A stretch of DNA of 64,000 bases from Clostridium estertheticum subsp. estertheticum (GCF_001877035.1 NZ_CP015756.1:1293001-1357000), one strand, 5' to 3'. Shown: positions 35,148 through 44,741, counted from the stretch's first letter. The notes: generated by a model from the sequence alone, not told the origin. Program-made: numbers and translations.

Positions 35148-36374
35148 ATGACTAAACCAGAGCTTTTAGCTCCAGCGGGGAACTTAGAAAAACTTAAAAC
35201 AGCTATAAATTTTGGCGCGGATGCTGTTTACCTTGGAGGAAGTAAACTGAATCTAAGAGCATTTGCAAACAATTTTAATATTGAAGAATTAAAAGAAGGA
35301 CTAGAATTTGCACATTCTAGGGGTAAAAAAATTTATGTTACATTAAACATAATTCCTCACAATGATGATTTAGCAGAAATAGAGGATTATCTTAAAGAGT
35401 TATATGAAATTGGGGTTGATGCAATACTTGTTGCAGATCCAGGAATCATTGAAACTGCTAAAGCAGTAGTTCCAAATCTTGAGATACATTTAAGTACTCA
35501 AGCAAATTGTGTAAATTATAAATCTGCTTTATTTTGGCACAAATTAGGTGTTAAAAGAGTAGTAATGGCGAGAGAAATGAGTATAAATGATTTCAAAATT
35601 TTGAGAGAAAAACTTCCGAAAACCTGCGATATAGAAGCTTTTGTTCATGGATCAATGTGCATGGCATATTCAGGTAGATGTATGTTATCAAATTATTTAA
35701 CAGGTAGAGATGCAAATAGAGGCGAATGTGCACAACCATGCAGATATAAATATCATCTGATAGAAGAAAATGAATCCGGAGAACGTCATGAAATTACTGA
35801 GAATAACAATGGAATCTATATAATGAATTCAAAGGACTTATGTATGATAGAACATATCCCTGAACTTATGGAATCTGGAATTAACTCTCTTAAAATTGAA
35901 GGAAGGATGAAGAGTGTATATTATGTTGCATCTGTTGTAAAAGCCTATAGAGAAGCCATTGATAAATACATAGAAGATCCTAAAAAATATGTTTTTGATT
36001 CTAAATGGGCAGATTATCTTCTAAAGCCTAGTCACAGACCTTATACTACTGGCTTCTACTTTGATGAAGAGATAAAACAGAGTTATGAAAGCTCAGCATA
36101 CATTCGTAATTATGACATTGTAGGTATTGTGAGAAACTATAACAAAGATTCTCATATAGCAACAATACAGCAAAAAAATAAAGTCTACAATGGTGATGCT
36201 GTTGAAGTTTTAGTTCCAAAGGGCGATAACAAGAATATTAAACTTAATAGCATGAAAAAAGAAAACGGAGAAGCTATAGATAGTGCACCATCAGCACAAA
36301 TGATTTTCACAATTGAATGTCATGAAGAGCTTAAGGCAGATGATATAATTATTAAACTTAAGGAGGCAAAATAA
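35148..36374 (+). CDS. Peptidase U32-family protein (TrhP/YrrO-like)
   Basis: A 408-residue protein starting with the U32 pattern KPELLAPAGNLEKLKTAINF GADAVYLGG. It contains EAFVHGSMCMAYSGRCMLSN, with cysteines that continue as RGECAQPCR, and KIEGRMKSVYYVASVVKAYR. Family members of this size act in 5-hydroxyuridine formation at tRNA position 34 (TrhP) rather than as proteases. The C-terminal 80 residues form a small beta domain. AGGAG lies before the ATG. A tiny frame follows its stop codon directly. Confidence 0.88.
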   Translation: MTKPELLAPAGNLEKLKTAINFGADAVYLGGSKLNLRAFANNFNIEELKEGLEFAHSRGKKIYVTLNIIPHNDDLAEIEDYLKELYEIGVDAILVADPGIIETAKAVVPNLEIHLSTQANCVNYKSALFWHKLGVKRVVMAREMSINDFKILREKLPKTCDIEAFVHGSMCMAYSGRCMLSNYLTGRDANRGECAQPCRYKYHLIEENESGERHEITENNNGIYIMNSKDLCMIEHIPELMESGINSLKIEGRMKSVYYVASVVKAYREAIDKYIEDPKKYVFDSKWADYLLKPSHRPYTTGFYFDEEIKQSYESSAYIRNYDIVGIVRNYNKDSHIATIQQKNKVYNGDAVEVLVPKGDNKNIKLNSMKKENGEAIDSAPSAQMIFTIECHEELKADDIIIKLKEAK

Positions 36375-36478
36375 TAAAAAAATCACAAGTTATTAAACAA
36401 ATTTTAGATGCAGGTAAACCGGATTTTGATACACATAAAAACATTCAAAATGTAGCCATAGAAGCTATTAAGAGGTAA
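36374..36478 (+). CDS. Possible 34-residue protein with ATA start
   Basis: Directly after the U32 gene, AAGGAGG (inside its last codons) lies seven bases before ATA 36374. The frame then reads IKKSQVIKQILDAGKPDFDT HKNIQNVAIEAIKR and stops at 36478. This looks like real protein and could also be the tail of a frameshifted gene. No ATG, GTG or TTG start is available, so translation is uncertain. The function is unknown. Confidence 0.35.
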   Translation: MKKSQVIKQILDAGKPDFDTHKNIQNVAIEAIKR

Positions 36479-36565
36479 TAACTATGAATGAATTACTTAT
36501 ATATTTTGACAATGATTTGTGTATGTGTTACGGTTAGTATATTCATCGGAGGGTATATAACTATA

Positions 36566-36619
36566 TGCTGGATAAGATGGTTGGATAAAATCAACTGTCT
36601 TATCCAGCATTTTTTGTTT
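36566..36619 (+). terminator. Terminator/attenuator in the MATE leader
   Basis: TGCTGGATAAGATGGTTG pairs with CAACTGTCTTATCCAGCA (one mismatch, eight-base loop), followed by TTTTTTGTTTTT. It ends 18 bases before the MATE start codon and immediately precedes its AGGAGG. It can end U32 transcripts or act as an attenuator for the MATE gene. Confidence 0.8.
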
Positions 36620-36637
36620 TTAGGAGGTTATATATTA

Positions 36638-37990
36638 ATGCAACAAGATAATGATTTAACGAAGGGGAAGGTTATTCCTACACTATTAAAATTTGCATTT
36701 CCGTTTTTATTAGCAAGTTTGCTGCAAGCACTTTATGGTGCAGCAGATTTGCTAGTTGTTGGTCAGTTTGATAATTCTGCACAAGTTTCTGCGGTGGCAA
36801 CAGGGAGTCAGATTATGCAGACAATTACAGGAGTTATTCTTGGACTTACCACGGGCGGTACAATTATAATCGGCAACTATTTGGGTGCAAAGAAATATAA
36901 GGATATTGTGGAGTCGATTGGAACTATAATTTGTATATTTGCTATAATGGCTGCTGCTTTGACTGTAAGTATGGTGCTACTAACAGGTACTATTACAAGT
37001 TTAATGAATACACCAGCAGAGGCATTAAAATATACAAAACAATATATTTTAATATGTTCTTGTGGTATACCATTTATTATAGGTTATAATGCGTTAAGTG
37101 GTATTCTACGAGGATTAGGCAATTCAAAAGCTCCATTATACTTTATAACAGTAGCTTGCGTAACTAACATTGTTGTAGATTTAATATTAGTGGGTGTTTT
37201 ACATATGGGTGCACCAGGAGCGGCAATTGCCACTATATTAGCTCAAGCTATAAGTTTCATAATTGGGGTCGTGTATGTAAAAAAGGTAGGTTTTGTTTTT
37301 GAGTTCAATCGCAGCCATATTAAACTTGAATCAGGTAAAGCAAAAAAAGTATTTAAGTTAGGACTGCCAATAGCATTACAGGATGGTTTAATTAACGTTT
37401 CTTTTATAATAATTACAGCGGTTATTAATGTGATGGGGCTTATGGCCTCTGCATCTGTAGGTGTTGTAGAAAAAATAATTGTATTTACAATGCTTCCAAC
37501 TATTGCGTTTGCTTCGGCAATTGCAGCAATGACAGCTCAGAACATGGGTGCGGGAAAGCAGGAAAGAGCGAAACAGTGTTTGTATGTAGGAATTGGATGT
37601 TCGTTAATTATAGGAATAATATGTTATATATATGTACAAATTAATCCAACGTCGCTGACAGCATTGTTTTCGAGGGATGTTGAGGTTATAAAAACAGCCT
37701 CACTATATCTGAAATCATACAGTATTGACTGTATTTTGGTATGTTTTGTATTTTGTATGAATTCGTTTTTTAGTGGCTGTGGCAATTCTTTATTTCCAAT
37801 GATTCATAGTTTAATTGCTACTTTTTTTATTCGTATTCCGTTGTCCTTTGTTTTAAGTAAAATGGCAGGTATAACGCTGTACGAAATTGGGTTTGCATCG
37901 CCGCTTGCAACATTCGCATCACTTGTAATGTGTATAATTTACCTGAGGTCCGGAAGATGGAAGAAGAATCAATTTATCCCAAAGGCCTAA
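36638..37990 (+). CDS. MATE-family multidrug/Na+ efflux transporter
   Basis: A 450-residue membrane protein with about 12 helices in two MatE repeats: KFAFPFLLASLLQALYGAAD, then LILVGVLHMGAPGAAIATIL, LGLPIALQDGLINVSF and MTAQNMGAGKQERAKQCLYV. It would export cationic drugs or metabolites in exchange for Na+ or H+. The start ATG 36638 follows AGGAGG; a longer frame beginning at 36488 runs through the attenuator hairpin and is not used. The leader hairpin suggests regulation before the coding region. Confidence 0.9.
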   Translation: MQQDNDLTKGKVIPTLLKFAFPFLLASLLQALYGAADLLVVGQFDNSAQVSAVATGSQIMQTITGVILGLTTGGTIIIGNYLGAKKYKDIVESIGTIICIFAIMAAALTVSMVLLTGTITSLMNTPAEALKYTKQYILICSCGIPFIIGYNALSGILRGLGNSKAPLYFITVACVTNIVVDLILVGVLHMGAPGAAIATILAQAISFIIGVVYVKKVGFVFEFNRSHIKLESGKAKKVFKLGLPIALQDGLINVSFIIITAVINVMGLMASASVGVVEKIIVFTMLPTIAFASAIAAMTAQNMGAGKQERAKQCLYVGIGCSLIIGIICYIYVQINPTSLTALFSRDVEVIKTASLYLKSYSIDCILVCFVFCMNSFFSGCGNSLFPMIHSLIATFFIRIPLSFVLSKMAGITLYEIGFASPLATFASLVMCIIYLRSGRWKKNQFIPKA

Positions 37991-38096
37991 AGAAATCGTC
38001 GGAAGGTGGATTTCTATTCCGTTGACAATTATATAGGTGGAGTATAAAATCGAAAGTAATTATATTAAGATACACCATAAGGGGGATTTTATTTAT

Positions 38097-39281
38097 ATGA
38101 AAAAGCAATCATTCTACTCAGCGCTTGATAAAGACAGGAAGTACATTTTAAATTGTTGCTTTTTTGTTTTTGCAGTCAATGGGCTATATGCCATGATTTT
38201 AGGTTCGCTTTTGCCAATTATTAGTAGTGAGTATGGTCTAAACAATACAATGAGCGGTCTTTTACTTTCAGCTCATCAAGTAGGTAACCTAATATCGGGA
38301 TTTATTGCAGGTGTGTTACCTCTTTATTTAGGAAGAAAAAAAGCTATAATGTTTTTATGTAGTTTTGTTATTATGGGCTTTTTAATAATGATTTTGACAG
38401 GTAATCCAGTGTTACTCATTTTAGGATTCTTGTTTACTGGAATAAGTAGGGGGAGCATCTCTAATTTTAACAACACCGTTGTAAATGAGGTGTCCGGAAG
38501 TAGCTCAGCAGCACTTAATTTTTTACATAGTATTTTTGCAGTTGGAGCTTTAGCTGCTCCGTTTTTAGTAATTATATGTACAAATATGGCGGGTGATTTT
38601 GGCTGGAAAATAGCTTCAGTCGTTATTATTATTCTTGCATGTATCTCTATTTATCTATTTTCAAAAATGAAAATAGGGGAGACAGCAAAAAAAATGAAAC
38701 AAATCAAAGTATATTATAAATTTATGAAAAACAAATTTTTTTGGATTACAGCTGGTATTATGTTTTTTTATTTATGTGCAGAGGCAACTATAAATGGGTG
38801 GTTGGTTAAATATTTTATAGATTCAAATATTATGACTATACAATATGCTCAAGTGCTTGCTTCACTGTTATGGATAGTCATACTTATTGGAAGGTTAACC
38901 TGTGCGTTTTTAGGGGACAAGGTATCTAAGAAAAAATTACTTTTAGTAACAAGCCTTGGGACCGTCGCATTTTATTTGTTGTTGTTATCGTCTCAGAATA
39001 TAACAATTATAACAATAGCCATAATGGGATTAGGATTTTCTATGGCAGGCATATATCCTACAACAGTTTCAAGTGTCGGGAAAATTATTAAGGATTACCC
39101 TATGTCAATGGGAGTACTCCTTATGGTTGGGGGTATTGGAGCTATTATAATGCCAATTATAACAGGCGCATTATCTGACGCTTTTGGGATTTTTGCTGGT
39201 ATGAGTGCAATTATACTTGCGATTGTCTTGATGATAGTTTGCGTTGTCTTAAGTGTGACAAGCAGCAATGGAATTGCTTAG
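38097..39281 (+). CDS. MFS transporter
   Basis: A 394-residue major facilitator with 12 membrane helices. The first pair is YILNCCFFVFAVNGLYAMIL and the loop after helix 2 holds LPLYLGRKKAIMFLC, the G-R-K-K signature of the superfamily. It resembles sugar/fucose-type MFS permeases (helix 5 SRGSISNFNNTVVNE). The start ATG 38097 has GGGGG upstream; in-frame codons before it (38037) lack support. The substrate is unknown. It follows the MATE gene by about 100 bp. Confidence 0.87.
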   Translation: MKKQSFYSALDKDRKYILNCCFFVFAVNGLYAMILGSLLPIISSEYGLNNTMSGLLLSAHQVGNLISGFIAGVLPLYLGRKKAIMFLCSFVIMGFLIMILTGNPVLLILGFLFTGISRGSISNFNNTVVNEVSGSSSAALNFLHSIFAVGALAAPFLVIICTNMAGDFGWKIASVVIIILACISIYLFSKMKIGETAKKMKQIKVYYKFMKNKFFWITAGIMFFYLCAEATINGWLVKYFIDSNIMTIQYAQVLASLLWIVILIGRLTCAFLGDKVSKKKLLLVTSLGTVAFYLLLLSSQNITIITIAIMGLGFSMAGIYPTTVSSVGKIIKDYPMSMGVLLMVGGIGAIIMPIITGALSDAFGIFAGMSAIILAIVLMIVCVVLSVTSSNGIA

Positions 39282-39411
39282 ATCGATTAATATAAGCTTA
39301 GCATAATATGTGATTATAAATATAGACTATGAGCGTATAGATTATTTATGTCGAATCATATATAATGATATCCTATTTAGTAATTTTTAATAATATAAAA
39401 TAGGGGGAATT

Positions 39412-39675
39412 ATGATGCCATTAATAGGTAGAAAACATCTTGAAGATGTAGTAAAGAAACCAGTTAAAAGCTATTGGAACTTAAATGAACATACTAGTAA
39501 GGATATGAAAGAGTTAAGAAGCAGCGACGGCAATCACTGGTATTACGTCAACACTAAGAGTAAAGAGAGTGTTCAAAAGGCACTAGAAGCTGTTAGAGAG
39601 TTATACATGTTGTCAGTGGTATATAAGGAAGAAGGTATTGCTATACTGGAAACCATGTTGAAAGTATTGAAATAA
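39412..39675 (+). CDS. Conserved-looking small hypothetical protein
   Basis: An 87-residue soluble protein beginning MMPLIGRKHLEDVVKKPVKS with central NHWYYVNTKSKESVQKALEA and a C-terminal helical pair. A strong GGGGGAATT ribosome site precedes the ATG and a terminator follows the stop, so it is a real single-gene unit. I do not recognise the family. It has no membrane segment or cysteine motif. Confidence 0.7.
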   Translation: MMPLIGRKHLEDVVKKPVKSYWNLNEHTSKDMKELRSSDGNHWYYVNTKSKESVQKALEAVRELYMLSVVYKEEGIAILETMLKVLK

Positions 39676-39696
39676 AATTGAATATATTAAAAAAAG

Positions 39697-39733
39697 AGGT
39701 TAATCTATAATTATTTTGGATTAGCCTTTTTTT
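39697..39733 (+). terminator. Terminator of the small gene
   Basis: AGGTTAATC pairs with GATTAGCCT (one wobble) and TTTTTTT follows on the plus strand, 20 bases after the stop of the 87-residue gene. Confidence 0.75.
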
Positions 39734-39776
39734 ATAATGAAAATACTGTAAGATAAAATAAAATTTATGAATTGTA

Positions 39777-39901
39777 TTGAAAAAGCAGCATAATACTGTA
39801 TAATGGTAGGGGTTAAAGCTTATTAGTTAGCGTAAATAGAAAAGAGTAAAATTCATTTTTGTGAAAATTAAACGCTTCATAGAGTTTCTATGAAGTTTTT
39901 T
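39777..39901 (+). promoter_or_regulatory. TerC promoter and leader with terminator hairpin
   Basis: TTGAAA (39777-39782), a 16-bp spacer and TATAAT (39799-39804) form a promoter about 160 bp before TerC. The leader of about 90 bases ends in CTTCATAG/CTATGAAG (39875-39895) plus TTTTTT, a terminator before the coding region. This is the layout of a metal-sensing or other attenuator. The manganese (yybP-ykoY) riboswitch consensus is not visible. Confidence 0.55.
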
Positions 39902-39963
39902 GTGAATTAATGATATGATCATTTATAAATGCTACATTAAAAAAACGAGAGAAGAGGATTCAA

Positions 39964-40659
39964 ATGGAAAGTTTAGTGCTTTTAATTATAGGAATACTTA
40001 AGATTACCATACTTGATTTAACATTATCTGGCGATAATATTGGTGTTATTGCTTTGGCAACAAAAAAATTACCACCTGCATATGCTAAAAAGGCGAGTTT
40101 GATTGGAATAACAGGAGCTATTGGATTAAGAATAGTATTTGCTTGTATTATAACTTTAATAATGAATATACAATGGTTACATATTAAATTAGTTGGTGGT
40201 TTATTTTTAGTGAAAATTACATGGGATTTCATTAAACCTGAAGCTCAAGAAGATGACTGCACTGTGAAGAAAGCAGGGAAATTTTGGGAAGCTGTGGCTA
40301 TAATTATTATTGCAGATATAAGTATGAGTCTTGATAATGTAATTGCAATAGCAAGTGCTGCAAATGGAAGTGTATTATTAATTATAGTTGGTATTTTGAT
40401 AAATGTACCAATAATTTTTTTTGGAAGTCAAATTGTTGCAAATTTAATGAGAAAACATCCTATTGTTATATATTTGGGCGGTGGGATACTAGCCCATACT
40501 TCCCTTAAAATGATACTCGAGGATAACCTAACAACAAAATATATAGAGATTGCACCGGCAGTTCTAACAATAATTCCATGGATTTTTGCCATTAGTATAT
40601 TAATTTATGGATTCCTAATGATAAAAAAATCAAAAATTGAATTGGGAACCAATCAATAA
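39964..40659 (+). CDS. TerC-family integral membrane protein
   Basis: A 231-residue protein with seven or eight membrane helices and the paired TerC motifs LDLTLSGDNIGVIALATKKL near residue 20 and ADISMSLDNVIAIASAANGS near residue 120. Their Asp/Asn residues lie inside the membrane and are thought to bind Mn2+. YkoY/YjbE-type relatives export manganese or load metalloproteins during secretion. The start has a GAGAAGAGG ribosome site. The upstream leader terminator suggests metal-dependent control. Confidence 0.88.
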   Translation: MESLVLLIIGILKITILDLTLSGDNIGVIALATKKLPPAYAKKASLIGITGAIGLRIVFACIITLIMNIQWLHIKLVGGLFLVKITWDFIKPEAQEDDCTVKKAGKFWEAVAIIIIADISMSLDNVIAIASAANGSVLLIIVGILINVPIIFFGSQIVANLMRKHPIVIYLGGGILAHTSLKMILEDNLTTKYIEIAPAVLTIIPWIFAISILIYGFLMIKKSKIELGTNQ

Positions 40660-40847
40660 GTATAGAACATACATAAAACAATATTGAGAATTGGATAACT
40701 TTATTTTTACAAAAAACAAAATAACAATACCATTTTGGAACAAAGTAATTTGTAGTAATTTGTAAGAAAATGTGGTAATATGTTACTGGAATATATAAAT
40801 TTTAATTTGCAGTAGCAAAAGTTATTTTTGAAATGAGGATAAATATT

Positions 40848-42305
40848 ATGGATAGGACTAGAAGTAGGCGAACTATGGTTTTAGGGTATTTTTCAATTGC
40901 TTGTTTATCATTAATTATAATATTATTTAGCATTTATAGTATGAATAAAGTATGCAGTGAATCTGATTTTATTATTAAAAAAATAATTCCGGCAAAAATC
41001 TTTTCAACGGAAATTCTAACGTCATTAATTAATCAAGAATCAGGTATTCGGGGTTATATGATTTCAGAAAATAAAGAGTTTTTAGAACCCTATTATTTAG
41101 GAAATAAACAAGTACAAGAATATTATAATTCTTTGGATAACTTGAAGGATACAACACTTGGTCTTGGTATTACAAATAAACTTAACCAGCAGATGAAGTC
41201 TATCCAAAATTTTTATAAACAACAAATAGAATTAGTCGATAATCGAAAATTAATACAGGCTAAGATTAATTTAAATAAAGGGAAAAAGTTAGTGGACAAT
41301 TTTATCATGACTGATAATATACTAATAAGACAAATTGATTTAGAGGTAAATAGCTCGCGTAATAAAGTTGCAAATACTCAAATAATTCAGCGATGTTTAT
41401 TGATCGTTATGGGAATTGTACTTATTGTGGGTAATATTATATTTATTAATTATATTTCAAATTTTATGTATGAGGAAGTTAAGAAAAAAAATGAAGTGAA
41501 TAAAGAATTGAATAAACTACTTGTTTCACATGAAGAGTTTATTGCAAACATTTCGCATGAACTTAAAACACCACTAAATGTAATTTTTTCAGCCATACAA
41601 TTATTTCAAATATATTGTGATAACGGTTCATTAGATGAGCGGCGGGAAACAATCATTAAATATCTTGACTCAATGAAATTAAATTCATATAGGTTATCTA
41701 AACTTATAAATAATATAGTTGATTCATCAAAAATTCAAGCCGGATTCTTTAATTTAAATTTATCAAATAATAATATTGTTGAAGTCGTGGAAGAAATAGT
41801 AATGTCTGTAACTAATATTACTGATATTAAAGGTATACGTATTATTTTTGATACAGATACGGAGGAAAAAATTGTTGCATGCGATACAGAGATGATACAA
41901 AGAATATTATTAAATCTTATATCAAATGCCATAAAATTTTCAAATGAAGGTGATGAAATACTTGTGGAGTTCAAGGATAAAGATAAATACTTTGAAATTT
42001 CAGTCAAGGACAACGGCATAGGAATTGAAGAAAAAAACTTGAGTATGATTTTTGATAGATTTAAGCAGGTAGATAAATCGTTATCAAGAAATTCTGAAGG
42101 CACAGGCATTGGCTTAAGTTTAGTTAAGTCCATTGTGGAATTACATGGAGGCACTATATATGCTGAAAGTGAATTCGGAAAAGGAAGCAAATTTACAGTT
42201 GAACTTCCAGCTAGTAAGGTGACACATGACAATATGTTATATAATAGTAAAGGGAAAAGTGAAAATGAAAATATACGTGTGGAACTTTCAGATGTTTATT
42301 TGTAA
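40848..42305 (+). CDS. Orphan sensor histidine kinase with CHASE3-type sensor
   Basis: A 485-residue kinase. An N-terminal helix (about 13-33), a four-helix CHASE3-like extracellular domain containing LINQESGIRGYMISENKEFL, a second helix (about 180-203), a coiled-coil linker, then HisKA with SHELKTPLNVIFSAIQLFQI (His near 238) and HATPase with NLISNAIKFSNEGDE, KDNGIGIEEKNL and SEGTGIGLSLVKSIVELHGG. No response regulator lies adjacent. The start ATG 40848 has GAGG at a proper distance. Confidence 0.88.
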   Translation: MDRTRSRRTMVLGYFSIACLSLIIILFSIYSMNKVCSESDFIIKKIIPAKIFSTEILTSLINQESGIRGYMISENKEFLEPYYLGNKQVQEYYNSLDNLKDTTLGLGITNKLNQQMKSIQNFYKQQIELVDNRKLIQAKINLNKGKKLVDNFIMTDNILIRQIDLEVNSSRNKVANTQIIQRCLLIVMGIVLIVGNIIFINYISNFMYEEVKKKNEVNKELNKLLVSHEEFIANISHELKTPLNVIFSAIQLFQIYCDNGSLDERRETIIKYLDSMKLNSYRLSKLINNIVDSSKIQAGFFNLNLSNNNIVEVVEEIVMSVTNITDIKGIRIIFDTDTEEKIVACDTEMIQRILLNLISNAIKFSNEGDEILVEFKDKDKYFEISVKDNGIGIEEKNLSMIFDRFKQVDKSLSRNSEGTGIGLSLVKSIVELHGGTIYAESEFGKGSKFTVELPASKVTHDNMLYNSKGKSENENIRVELSDVYL

Positions 42306-42497
42306 CTCAAGATTAAATTTATAAATATAAAATGTACAATGCTTATTTATTAAAAAATTAAGATACAGGGGAAGTATTTGAAATTTTTTGGAGCATAGGA
42401 CAAAATGAAAAATACAAATCCCTCAATTGTTAAAGTTTTGTTTTAAATAGAATATATGGTGTAGTTTAGCTATTAGTACAAATGGGGGATTATAAAA

Positions 42498-43814
42498 ATG
42501 ACAGAGGTTAATTATATCAAATTTAAGTGGGGAAGTATTTTTTTGATTATATTAGTTGTCTTTAGTTTTGGTGGTTATAGATTCGTAAAAAATTCATCAT
42601 TAAATAATAAAGCTAAACTAACATTTGTAAGTGCCCAGGTAACAGAGAGTATGGTGATTACATTTCCAGATAAAAATTTGGAAAAAACAATAAGGGACTA
42701 TATACAATGCCCTACCGGAGATATTTTAAGGGATGATGTTGATAAGATAACAAACCTAAAAAATACTAAAGGTAAACATATTAAGAATCTTTCAGGTATA
42801 GAAAATCTGACTAATTTAGTATGTCTAGATTTAAGTGACAATCAAATTAGTAATTTAAAACCTTTGAAGGGATTAACAAATTTGACTAATTTGAATTTAG
42901 CAGCTAATAAAATTAATAATATAGAACCTTTGATAGGGCTTATTGAATTGACTCATTTAGATTTAGCAGCAAACAAAATGAGTAATATAGAGCATTTAAA
43001 GAGACTTACTAAATTGACAAATTTGAATTTGGCTGATAACCAAATGCGTGATATAGAAACTTTAAAAGGACTTACCAACTTGACAAATTTGAATTTAGCA
43101 GCAAATCAAATGAGTGACATAGAACCATTAAAGGGACTTACTAACCTAATCGATTTGAATTTAGCTGCGAATAAGATGATCAATATAGAACCTTTAAAGG
43201 GACTCACTAAATTGACTAGTTTGAATTTATCTGCGAATAAGATGAGCGATATAGAACCTTTAAAAGGACTAACTAATTTGACCAAATTGAATTTAGCAGC
43301 AAATCAAACGAGTAATATAGAGCCATTAAAGGGACTTACTAACCTGATTGATTTGTATTTAGACACTAATCAAATAAAAGATTATTCTCCGGGCAATACT
43401 AAGTATAAAGAACTGGAAATGCCTAGCAATGTGAATACAGTTATTACTCCTAAGCAAAATATAACAAGTGTCAGTAATCAGGTTGAAGCTAGTAAAGTTA
43501 TAACATTTCCAGATGGAAATTTAGAAAAACTAATAAGAGATGCCATTCAAAAACCAACTGGAGATATTTTAAAGTCTGATGTTGATAAGATAACAAGTTT
43601 GCAAGATGCTAAAGATAAACATATCACAAATCTTTCAGGGATTGAGAATTTGACTAATTTAACTTCATTAAATTTAAGTAATAATCAAATTACTAATATA
43701 GAACCTTTAAAAGTGTTGATTAATCTAACTGAGCTAAATGTCAGTTTGAATCAAATAGATGCTACAGATATGCAATCACTGCGAAATGCCTTGCCTAAAT
43801 GGAATATTAAATAA
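42498..43814 (+). CDS. Leucine-rich repeat protein, internalin-like, membrane-anchored
   Basis: A 438-residue protein. One N-terminal membrane helix (about residues 10-28) is followed by a cap (ITFPDKNLEKTIRDYIQCPT), then about ten 22-residue repeats of the type LTNLNLAANKINNIEPLKGL of the SDS22/internalin kind. A linker at about 295-330 leads to a second copy of the cap and three more repeats. The two caps are about 70% alike, so the gene contains an internal duplication. Exported LRR proteins bind proteins or peptidoglycan. No LPXTG anchor is present. GGGGGATT precedes the start. Confidence 0.88.
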   Translation: MTEVNYIKFKWGSIFLIILVVFSFGGYRFVKNSSLNNKAKLTFVSAQVTESMVITFPDKNLEKTIRDYIQCPTGDILRDDVDKITNLKNTKGKHIKNLSGIENLTNLVCLDLSDNQISNLKPLKGLTNLTNLNLAANKINNIEPLIGLIELTHLDLAANKMSNIEHLKRLTKLTNLNLADNQMRDIETLKGLTNLTNLNLAANQMSDIEPLKGLTNLIDLNLAANKMINIEPLKGLTKLTSLNLSANKMSDIEPLKGLTNLTKLNLAANQTSNIEPLKGLTNLIDLYLDTNQIKDYSPGNTKYKELEMPSNVNTVITPKQNITSVSNQVEASKVITFPDGNLEKLIRDAIQKPTGDILKSDVDKITSLQDAKDKHITNLSGIENLTNLTSLNLSNNQITNIEPLKVLINLTELNVSLNQIDATDMQSLRNALPKWNIK

Positions 43815-43913
43815 GATGGAAGGGCTTTATTTATAACAGTATGATAAAATAAACACTTTGTGATAGTATGGTTGTTTAAAATTACGAAATGTTATAATGT
43901 GGGAGGTTATCCT

Positions 43914-44600
43914 ATGTCAAGAAAAGAAAAAAACTTATCTCAAAGTGTTGCTGATGATATCCTTGCAATGATTACTATAGATAAAAAATTTGTTATTGGA
44001 GATAAACTACCAAATGAAAATGAACTATCGAAGCAACTAGGAGTAAGTAGGACTACACTTCGAGAAGGTATTCGTATTTTAGTAACTCACAATATACTTG
44101 AAATTAAGAGAGGCAAAGGAACATATGTGACAAATCATGAAAAGCTTAATGGGGATTTTGGATTAGAAGAGTTTTCTACAATTAAGATGAATGTTAAAGA
44201 TTTGTATGAAATGAGATTGATTTTTGAGCCTCAAACTGCTTATTATGCTGCAAAGCGAGCAACAGACAAGGAGCTTGCAAGAATACTGTATTATGGTAGA
44301 TTAGAGGAAGATAAAATTTTAAATAAGCTTGATCGTACTGAGACGGAGCAAGCTTTTCATAAATCTATTGCAAAGGCAACTCATAATGAGTTTGTGAATA
44401 AGTTAATGCCTATACTTTACAAAGCAATTGATAAGGGCGTCATTTTATCCTATGAAAATGAAACCATAATTTGCGATACGCTAAATGATCATCATATGAT
44501 TATGGAGTTTTTAGAGGCCAGGGATGCAGAGGGTGCAAAAACAGCGATGAAGCTTCATATTTTACATGCTATGAGGGGTCTTGGAATAAGTAATGAATAA
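43914..44600 (+). CDS. GntR/FadR-family (FCD) transcriptional regulator
   Basis: A 228-residue regulator. The winged helix (GDKLPNENELSKQLGVSRTT LREGIRILVTHN) is followed by an FCD all-helical domain with LYEMRLIFEPQTAYYAAKRA and metal-ligand-like His residues (FHKSIAKATHNEF, LNDHHMIMEFLEARD, KLHILHAM). Such proteins bind organic acids and usually control neighbouring catabolic or biosynthetic genes. The start ATG 43914 follows GGGAGG. It lies upstream of ilvD, separated by a terminator and a promoter, so it may regulate it. Confidence 0.87.
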   Translation: MSRKEKNLSQSVADDILAMITIDKKFVIGDKLPNENELSKQLGVSRTTLREGIRILVTHNILEIKRGKGTYVTNHEKLNGDFGLEEFSTIKMNVKDLYEMRLIFEPQTAYYAAKRATDKELARILYYGRLEEDKILNKLDRTETEQAFHKSIAKATHNEFVNKLMPILYKAIDKGVILSYENETIICDTLNDHHMIMEFLEARDAEGAKTAMKLHILHAMRGLGISNE

Positions 44601-44648
44601 AATAAATGTCAGTTCTTTGTTACATAAGAATTGACATTTATTTTTTTA
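44601..44648 (+). terminator. Terminator of the GntR gene
   Basis: AATAAATGTCAGTTCT pairs with AGAATTGACATTTATT around a ten-base loop, and TTTTTT follows. Confidence 0.75.
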
Positions 44649-44667
44649 TAATTATGATAGTAAATCA

Positions 44668-44696
44668 TTGACAACAGACATCATACAACGTACAAT
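44668..44696 (+). promoter_or_regulatory. ilvD promoter
   Basis: TTGACA (44668-44673), a 17-bp spacer and TACAAT (44691-44696) form a near-consensus promoter 45 bp before ilvD. Direct repeats TACAA-CG-TACAA (44684-44695) overlap the -10 box and could be a GntR-family target, which is inference. Confidence 0.7.
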
Positions 44697-44741
44697 GAAA
44701 ACAAACAACTGTGGACTATAATTTATAAAGGTGGTAATGTT

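Noticed and set aside
36488-36637. N-terminal extension of the MATE protein
   Set aside because: It would be translated through the terminator hairpin and past the real AGGAGG ribosome site at the ATG 36638.
39805-39901. Manganese (yybP-ykoY) riboswitch before TerC
   Set aside because: The conserved loop sequences are not visible; only the terminator hairpin is clear.
41735-42232. Minus-strand frame inside the histidine kinase gene
   Set aside because: The HisKA/HATPase motifs on the plus strand explain the region fully.
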